DNA from: Pseudomonas sp. 6D_7.1_Bac1
GTDB lineage: Bacteria; Pseudomonadota; Gammaproteobacteria; Pseudomonadales; Pseudomonadaceae
NCBI RefSeq assembly: GCF_025465945.1
Contig: NZ_JANLNW010000075.1
Span: forward strand, 62,001-126,000
Length of the DNA stretch: 64,000 bases
Direction: 5' to 3'
Below the pieces are notes generated by a model. That model was not told the origin of the DNA, did no database searches, and worked only from the letters and a program-made list of their open reading frames with translations. The translations under genes were made by a program, and so were the position numbers. Shown in pieces: positions 59,274 to 64,000 of the stretch (positions are counted from its first letter, which is position 1; each line of letters opens with the position of its first letter).

Positions 59274-60392
59274 ATGAATGCCCTGCATTCGCTGCAAACG
59301 CTGGCTGTGTCTATCCGCGCTGTACGCAAAGTCTACGGTGATCCTCATAGCGGTCCGGTGGCGCTGAAAAGCATCGACCTGGACATCCGTGACAACGAGT
59401 TCTTCACCCTCCTCGGCCCTTCGGGCTGCGGTAAAACCACGCTCCTGCGGATGATCGCCGGGTTCGAATTTCCGACCCAGGGCGAGATCCTGCTCTATGG
59501 CGAAAACATTGCTGACCGCCCGCCATTCCAGCGTCCGGTCAATACGGTTTTCCAGCACTACGCACTGTTTCCACACATGACCATTGCCGAGAACCTGGCG
59601 TTCGGCCTTGAGTCCCATCCGATGGGCAAGGTCTTGAGCAAGGTGAAGATCGCCGAACGGGTACGCGAGATGCTCGCCCTGGTGCAGATGGAACGCTTCG
59701 CCACGCGTCGCCCGACACAGCTGTCCGGCGGCCAGCAACAGCGGGTCGCCCTGGCCCGGGCCTTGGCACCGCATCCCAAAGTGCTGCTGCTCGACGAGCC
59801 GCTCTCGGCACTGGACCTCAAACTGCGCCAGGCCATGCGTGAAGAGCTGAAGGCGATCCAGGCCAAGACCGGTATCACCTTCATCTTCGTCACCCACGAT
59901 CAGGAAGAAGCCCTGACCATGTCCGACCGCATCGCCGTACTGTCCGATGGCGAGGTGCAGCAGGTCGGCCGCCCGGAGGATATCTACGAGCGTCCGCGCA
60001 ATCGCTTTGTCGCGGACTTCATCGGCGAGACCAACTTCATCGCAGGCACGGTGACCCAAGTGGAAGCCGGTCTGGCCTGGTTCGCCGGGCCTGCCGGTCA
60101 CCCGCTCCCCGCTCAACCCTGCAGCGACGTAGCGGTGGGTGCAACGGTGGCGCTCTCGGTGCGTCCCGAGCGCCTGCATCTGTTGCCAGCCAGCACGGCC
60201 GGTGCCTTGCCGTGCCGGATCGATGCGCAAATCTACCTCGGCACCGACCTGCAATATCAGGTCAGCCTGAGTGACGGTTCGCGTCTTACGGTGCGCACGC
60301 CCAACAGCGTCGACCAGAGTCTGCGCTTCGCTGTCGGCAGCCAGGCCGGTCTGCTGTTCGACCGTGGTAGCGCCAGTGTCCTGCTGGATTGA
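59274..60392 (+). CDS. Polyamine-type ABC transporter ATPase (PotA-like)
   Basis: Cytoplasmic ATPase of 372 residues. Walker A GPSGCGKTT (48-56), signature LSGGQQQRVALARAL, Walker B VLLLDEPLSALD and switch His in FVTHDQEEAL. A C-terminal TOBE domain (VRPERLHLLP...) follows, as in PotA/PotG. GGAGG stands six bases before the ATG. It heads a four-gene operon ending with the binding protein at 63208; substrate is likely a polyamine or related amine. Confidence 0.93.
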   Translation: MNALHSLQTLAVSIRAVRKVYGDPHSGPVALKSIDLDIRDNEFFTLLGPSGCGKTTLLRMIAGFEFPTQGEILLYGENIADRPPFQRPVNTVFQHYALFPHMTIAENLAFGLESHPMGKVLSKVKIAERVREMLALVQMERFATRRPTQLSGGQQQRVALARALAPHPKVLLLDEPLSALDLKLRQAMREELKAIQAKTGITFIFVTHDQEEALTMSDRIAVLSDGEVQQVGRPEDIYERPRNRFVADFIGETNFIAGTVTQVEAGLAWFAGPAGHPLPAQPCSDVAVGATVALSVRPERLHLLPASTAGALPCRIDAQIYLGTDLQYQVSLSDGSRLTVRTPNSVDQSLRFAVGSQAGLLFDRGSASVLLD

Positions 60393-60407
60393 GCACGAGG
60401 GTTTGTC

Positions 60408-61328
60408 ATGCACGCTTTACCGATATCCAACACCCTGGCGCGGCGTAAAGCCTTTGGCAGCTTTCTCGGCGTCACTCCGGCACTGCTCGCCATCGGCCTG
60501 TTTCTGATCGTGCCGATCCTGATCGTCATCGGCTATTCGCTGATGGAGGCCAACCCCTACGGTGGGGTGAACAAAGTCTTCAGTAGCGACGCCTACACCT
60601 CATTGCTGTTCGAGCGGCAACTGGATGACAGCCTGGTCTTTGCCGACTCCTACCTGATGATTGCCCTGCGCTCGATTGGCCTGGCCGGGCTGACGACCGT
60701 GATCACTTTGTTGATAGGCTTCCCGGTCGCCGTCTGGTTGGCCATGCAACCGGCGCACCGGCGTGGGCTGCTGATTTTCCTGATCACCATACCGTTCTGG
60801 GCCAACCTGCTGATTCGCACTTACGCCTGGATTCTGCTGCTGCGCAACACCGGGGTCATCAATAACAGCCTGATGGGACTCGGTGTGATCGATCAGCCGC
60901 TGCAACTGCTTTATACCGACGGTGCGGTGCTGCTGGGGCTGGTTTACACCTACGCGCCGTTCGTGGTGCTGCCGATCTACGCGACCCTGGAAAAGATGGA
61001 CATCCGCCTGCTGGAAGCGGCGCAGGACCTCTATGCCGGTCGCTGGCGAACGCTGATCAAAGTCGTGCTGCCGATCGCCAAACCGGGGATTTTCGCCGGC
61101 GCCATCCTCACCTTCGTACCGTGCCTGGGAGCGATGATCGCCCCGGAGCTGCTCGGCGGCGGGACCAAGATGATGCTCGGCAACCTGATTTTCCGGCAGT
61201 TCAGCGATGCACGGAACTGGCCGTTCGGGGCCGCCCTGTCGCTGGTGCTGATGACGGCGGTGATGCTGGTGTTGACCGTGTATGCCCTGCGCGCCGAGCG
61301 CCAGCGCATCGCCAAGGGAGGTGAGTAA
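60408..61328 (+). CDS. Polyamine-type ABC transporter permease (PotB/PotH-like)
   Basis: Inner-membrane permease of 306 residues with six helices; the first (LLAIGLFLIVPILIVIGYSL) is preceded by a short cytoplasmic tail. The EAA loop MDIRLLEAAQDLYAGRWRTLIKVVLPIAKPG is clear. LAMQPAHRRGLLIFLITIPFWANLLIRTYAW is a PotB-like signature. The final A of its TAA is the first base of the next ATG. Confidence 0.92.
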   Translation: MHALPISNTLARRKAFGSFLGVTPALLAIGLFLIVPILIVIGYSLMEANPYGGVNKVFSSDAYTSLLFERQLDDSLVFADSYLMIALRSIGLAGLTTVITLLIGFPVAVWLAMQPAHRRGLLIFLITIPFWANLLIRTYAWILLLRNTGVINNSLMGLGVIDQPLQLLYTDGAVLLGLVYTYAPFVVLPIYATLEKMDIRLLEAAQDLYAGRWRTLIKVVLPIAKPGIFAGAILTFVPCLGAMIAPELLGGGTKMMLGNLIFRQFSDARNWPFGAALSLVLMTAVMLVLTVYALRAERQRIAKGGE

Positions 61329-62134
61329 TGCAGCGTCTATTCAAGCGAACCGGTCTCAGTGTTCAGGACTTCCCGGGCTTTGGCGGTTTCAGTTTTCTGT
61401 TCTACCTGTACCTCTATGCGCCGATCGTGGTGCTGGTGGTGTTCTCCTTCAACGCCAACCAGTCGGCCACGGTCTGGACCGGTTTGAGCCTGGACTGGTA
61501 CCGCGCGGCGTTTGCCAATCAGGCCTTGCGCCAGGCGGCCAGCAACAGTCTGTTGATCGCGGTCTGCGCTAGCATGATCGCCACCGTGATTGCCACCCTC
61601 GCAGCGCTTGGCACTTCCCGGGGTGCGAAGTTCAAAGGCATGCAACTGTCGATGGGCGCAATCATGCTGCCGCTGGTGTTGCCGGAAATCGTAGTCGGCG
61701 TCGCCACCCTGGCGCTGTTTTCCACGGTCGGCCTGTCGTTGGGGTACGGCAACCTGATCATTGCCCATACCGTGTTCTGTATCCCCTTCGCCTACCTGCC
61801 GATCCGCGCGCGGCTCAATGACATGGACCTGTCGCTGGAGCAAGCCTCGGCCGACCTTTACGCCGGCCCCTGGCGGACCTTTCGCAAAGTCACGCTGCCG
61901 CTGTTGATGCCGGGGATCGTTTCCGGGCTGATGCTGGCCTTCATCGTCTCGCTGGATAACTTCGTGATTTCGATGATGGTCGCCCAGGCCGGAACCACGA
62001 CCTTGCCGATCTTCATCTTCGGCCTGTTACGCATGGGTGTGACACCCGACGTCAACGCCGTCTCGACGCTGATCCTCGGCGTCTCGGTGCTGTTCGTCAG
62101 CCTCTCTTATCTGTTGGGCAAAAAGAAAACCTGA
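61328..62134 (+). CDS. Polyamine-type ABC transporter permease (PotC/PotI-like)
   Basis: Second permease, 268 residues. Helix 1 is FLFYLYLYAPIVVLVVFSFNANQS; the EAA loop is LNDMDLSLEQASADLYAGPWRTFRKVTLPLLMPGI. SLDNFVISMMVAQAGTTTLPIFIFGLLRMG near the C-terminus is typical for PotC. GGGAGG stands before the ATG; start and stop overlap by one base with the previous gene (TAATG). Confidence 0.92.
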   Translation: MQRLFKRTGLSVQDFPGFGGFSFLFYLYLYAPIVVLVVFSFNANQSATVWTGLSLDWYRAAFANQALRQAASNSLLIAVCASMIATVIATLAALGTSRGAKFKGMQLSMGAIMLPLVLPEIVVGVATLALFSTVGLSLGYGNLIIAHTVFCIPFAYLPIRARLNDMDLSLEQASADLYAGPWRTFRKVTLPLLMPGIVSGLMLAFIVSLDNFVISMMVAQAGTTTLPIFIFGLLRMGVTPDVNAVSTLILGVSVLFVSLSYLLGKKKT

Positions 62135-62161
62135 ACCTTCCAAGTACCGTGGGGAAATAGC

Positions 62162-63208
62162 ATGAGCAAGTTGATTACACGCATCGGCACCTCGTTGTTA
62201 CTGACATTGCCACTGACGATGGCCGGCAGCGTTCAGGCCGCAGAAAAACTTAACGTGGTGAGCTGGAGTGGCTACTTCTCGCCAGAGATTCTCGCCAAGT
62301 TCCAGAAGCAGACCGGCATTGAAGTCACGGTGGATTCCTACGACTCCAACGAAACCCTGCTGGCCAAGCTCAAACAAGGTGGCGCCGGCTATGACGTGGC
62401 GATTCCTTCACACCAGTTTGTTCCGATCCTGATCAAGGAGCAGTTGCTGGAACGCTACGACCCGGTCAAAGAACCCTATTACGCCGGCGTCGTCGACAAC
62501 CTGAAAAAACCCACCTGGGACCCGGAAGGCGCCTATTCGGTGCCGTTCATCTGGGGTACCACCAGCGTGGTGTTGAACACCGAACGCTACAAAGGCCCGA
62601 CCGACAGCTACAAGGTGCTTTATGAACCGCCAGCCGAGTTGCAAGGGCGGATCAACATGTTCGACTCGGTCAGCGACGTCGTGGACATGGCCAGCCTGTA
62701 CCTGAACATCCCGCTGTGCAGCGAAGACCCCAAGCAAATGCAGCAAGTGATGAGCCTGCTCAAGGCGCAGAAGCCATTCGTCAAAACCTACAGCTCCAAG
62801 GCCGGCTCGATCCGCGAGAACCTGGCCTCGGGTGAAATCGACATGTCGACCTTCTGGGGCGGTTCGTCGATGCGTGCGCGGGAAATGAAACCGAGCCTGA
62901 AATACCTCTACCCGAAAGAAGGCGTGCTGGCCTGGGTCGACAACATGGTCATCCCCAAGGGCAGCAAGAACCCGGCGAATGCCAAGGCCTTCATCGCCTT
63001 CCTCAGCCAGCCTGAAAACGCCGCGATGACCCAGAACTTCCTCAAGCACCAGAGCCCGATCAAGGGCGTGGAACCGTTTCTCGACGCGGGCCTGAAGGAT
63101 GCGCCCGAACTGCACATTCCCGCAGGTACACAGGTGGTCTTCAGCAAGACCTGCGGTGAAGGTGCGATCCGCCTGGCCGACCGCCTGTGGACCAACCTGA
63201 TGCGTTGA
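62162..63208 (+). CDS. Polyamine-type ABC transporter substrate-binding protein (PotD/PotF-like)
   Basis: Periplasmic binding protein of 348 residues with a signal peptide (LITRIGTSLLLTLPLTMAGSVQA, cut before AEKLNV). The mature start LNVVSWSGYFSPEILAKFQKQTGIEVTV and YDVAIPSHQFVPILIKEQLLERYD are PotD/PotF hallmarks; FWGGSSMRAREM forms part of the ligand cleft. Two Cys (PLCSED and KTCGEG) may form a disulfide. The neighbouring amidase suggests that an amide or amine compound is imported. Followed by a terminator. Confidence 0.92.
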   Translation: MSKLITRIGTSLLLTLPLTMAGSVQAAEKLNVVSWSGYFSPEILAKFQKQTGIEVTVDSYDSNETLLAKLKQGGAGYDVAIPSHQFVPILIKEQLLERYDPVKEPYYAGVVDNLKKPTWDPEGAYSVPFIWGTTSVVLNTERYKGPTDSYKVLYEPPAELQGRINMFDSVSDVVDMASLYLNIPLCSEDPKQMQQVMSLLKAQKPFVKTYSSKAGSIRENLASGEIDMSTFWGGSSMRAREMKPSLKYLYPKEGVLAWVDNMVIPKGSKNPANAKAFIAFLSQPENAAMTQNFLKHQSPIKGVEPFLDAGLKDAPELHIPAGTQVVFSKTCGEGAIRLADRLWTNLMR

Positions 63209-63215
63209 TCTTTAC

Positions 63216-63243
63216 CGCCCCGCCCGTTTGGCGGGGCGTTTCT
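63216..63243 (+). terminator. Rho-independent terminator after the binding-protein gene
   Basis: CGCCCCGCC-CGTTT-GGCGGGGCG followed by TTTCTCC. Nine perfect pairs, starting seven bases after the stop. The amidase gene begins 32 bases beyond its second arm, so amidase may be expressed by read-through. Confidence 0.85.
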
Positions 63244-63269
63244 CCAGTCGTCTACAAGGCAGCGTCGCA

Positions 63270-64000
63270 ATGACTTCTACTTCCATCAGCGAACTGGTCC
63301 TGCTGCAGGCCCATGAACTCGCCGACTGCATTCGCCTGCGTCAGGTCTCCTGCCGGGACGTGATGCAGGCTTACCTGACCCACATCGAACGCTTCAACCC
63401 GCTGGTCAATGCGCTGATCAGCCTGCAAGCGCCGGAAGATCTTCTGGCCCAGGCTGATCAGCGCGATGCCGAACTGGCACGTGGCCTGTACCGTGGCTGG
63501 ATGCACGGCCTGCCTCACGCCATCAAGGACCTGTCCCTGACTCGCGGCATTCGCACCACCTTCGGTTCACCGCTGTACCGGGACTTTGTGCCCGAACGCG
63601 ACGGCATCATGAGCGAGCGGATCAAAGCCGCCGGGGCAATCATTATCGGCAAGACCAACACCCCGGAATTCGGCCTGGGTTCGCAAACCTACAACCCGCT
63701 GTTCGGTGCCACCGGCTGTGCCTATGACCCGAGTAAAACCGCCGGCGGCAGCAGTGGCGGTGCCGCCTCGGCACTGGCCATGCACCTGGTGCCGGTGGCC
63801 GACGGTAGCGACATGATGGGCTCGCTGCGCAATCCGGCGGCGTTCAACAATGTCTTCGGTTTTCGTCCGTCCCAAGGCCGGGTGCCCTTCGACGACAGCG
63901 CCGACCTGTTCATCGACCAACTCGGCTACGAAGGCCCGATGGGCCGCAGCGTACGCGATGCGGCGTTGCTGTTATCGGTCCAGGCCGGCGCCGACGCCCG
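63270..64000 (+). CDS. Amidase, partial at the window edge
   Basis: Amidase-signature family hydrolase; 243 codons are present and the frame is still open at 64000. The Ser-cisSer-Lys catalytic set is complete in this part: Lys86 (HGLPHAIKDLSL), the cis-Ser in KTAGGSSGGAASALA (161-162) and the nucleophile Ser185 in ADGSDMMGSLRNPAAF. Start at MTSTSISELVLLQAHEL. It lies right after the polyamine-type transporter genes and may act on the imported compound. Substrate unknown. Confidence 0.92.
   Translation, partial: MTSTSISELVLLQAHELADCIRLRQVSCRDVMQAYLTHIERFNPLVNALISLQAPEDLLAQADQRDAELARGLYRGWMHGLPHAIKDLSLTRGIRTTFGSPLYRDFVPERDGIMSERIKAAGAIIIGKTNTPEFGLGSQTYNPLFGATGCAYDPSKTAGGSSGGAASALAMHLVPVADGSDMMGSLRNPAAFNNVFGFRPSQGRVPFDDSADLFIDQLGYEGPMGRSVRDAALLLSVQAGADA

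Overview
The window reads as chromosomal DNA of a Pseudomonas of the fluorescens/putida side of the genus. Evidence: the gene order gloB, mltD, yej-type peptide transporter, fabI on one arm and methyltransferase, rnhA, dnaQ, lysine decarboxylase on the other is the Pseudomonas order; REP/BIME palindromes of the two types common in P. fluorescens (cores GAGCAGGCTCGCTCCCACA and GTGGCGAGGGAGC) sit in many intergenic gaps; and protein sequences such as BenA, CatB, LdcA and NadK match the Pseudomonas family lengths and active-site numbering. No rRNA, tRNA, CRISPR array, prophage or complete insertion sequence was seen.

Layout. 1-5.2 kb (minus strand): partial pepN, DUF2797 and DUF1315 proteins, a rhomboid protease, a metallophosphatase and NAD kinase. 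5.3-10.5 kb: DUF1853 protein, a minimal arsRB unit, a DUF2855 protein, an FMN reductase and a small conserved protein. 10.5-15.4 kb: a LysR regulator, a GNAT enzyme, lysine decarboxylase and dnaQ. 15.4-24.1 kb: a compact benzoate/catechol catabolic block, benRABCD and catRBCA, lying between dnaQ and rnhA, which are usually neighbours. 24.1-35.2 kb: DUF2388 protein, rnhA, a methyltransferase, gloB, mltD, a yej-type oligopeptide ABC transporter (binding protein, two permeases, ATPase) and fabI. 35.3-49.4 kb: accessory metabolic and regulatory genes, including a molybdenum hydroxylase with a c-type cytochrome partner, AraC/LysE, VOC, cupin, pirin, lactate permease, and a DJ-1/MocR pair. 49.4-58 kb: the complete malonate decarboxylase locus mdcABCDEGHLM with mdcR. 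58.1-64 kb: a LysR regulator, a polyamine-type ABC transporter and the start of an amidase gene.

How the genes work together. BenABCD turn benzoate into catechol; CatA, CatB and CatC turn catechol into beta-ketoadipate enol-lactone; the later steps (pca genes) and benzoate uptake are not in the window. The benA promoter region carries two perfect XylS/BenR half-sites at exactly the Pm promoter geometry, and the catR-catB gap carries a perfect ATAC-N7-GTAT site of the CatR/CatM/BenM type. The mdc operon encodes the biotin-independent malonate decarboxylase, the enzymes that make and attach its unusual prosthetic group, and the malonate carrier MdcLM.

The most unusual structure is a pair of 264-bp elements (25838-26101 and 51701-51964) with long perfect terminal inverted repeats, flanked by TA dinucleotides and built of large hairpins. 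Where the two copies differ in the hairpin arms, every change in one arm is matched by a compensating change in the other. One copy fills the divergent gap in front of gloB; the other lies inside the mdc operon, where the insertion point forms the stop codon of mdcH.
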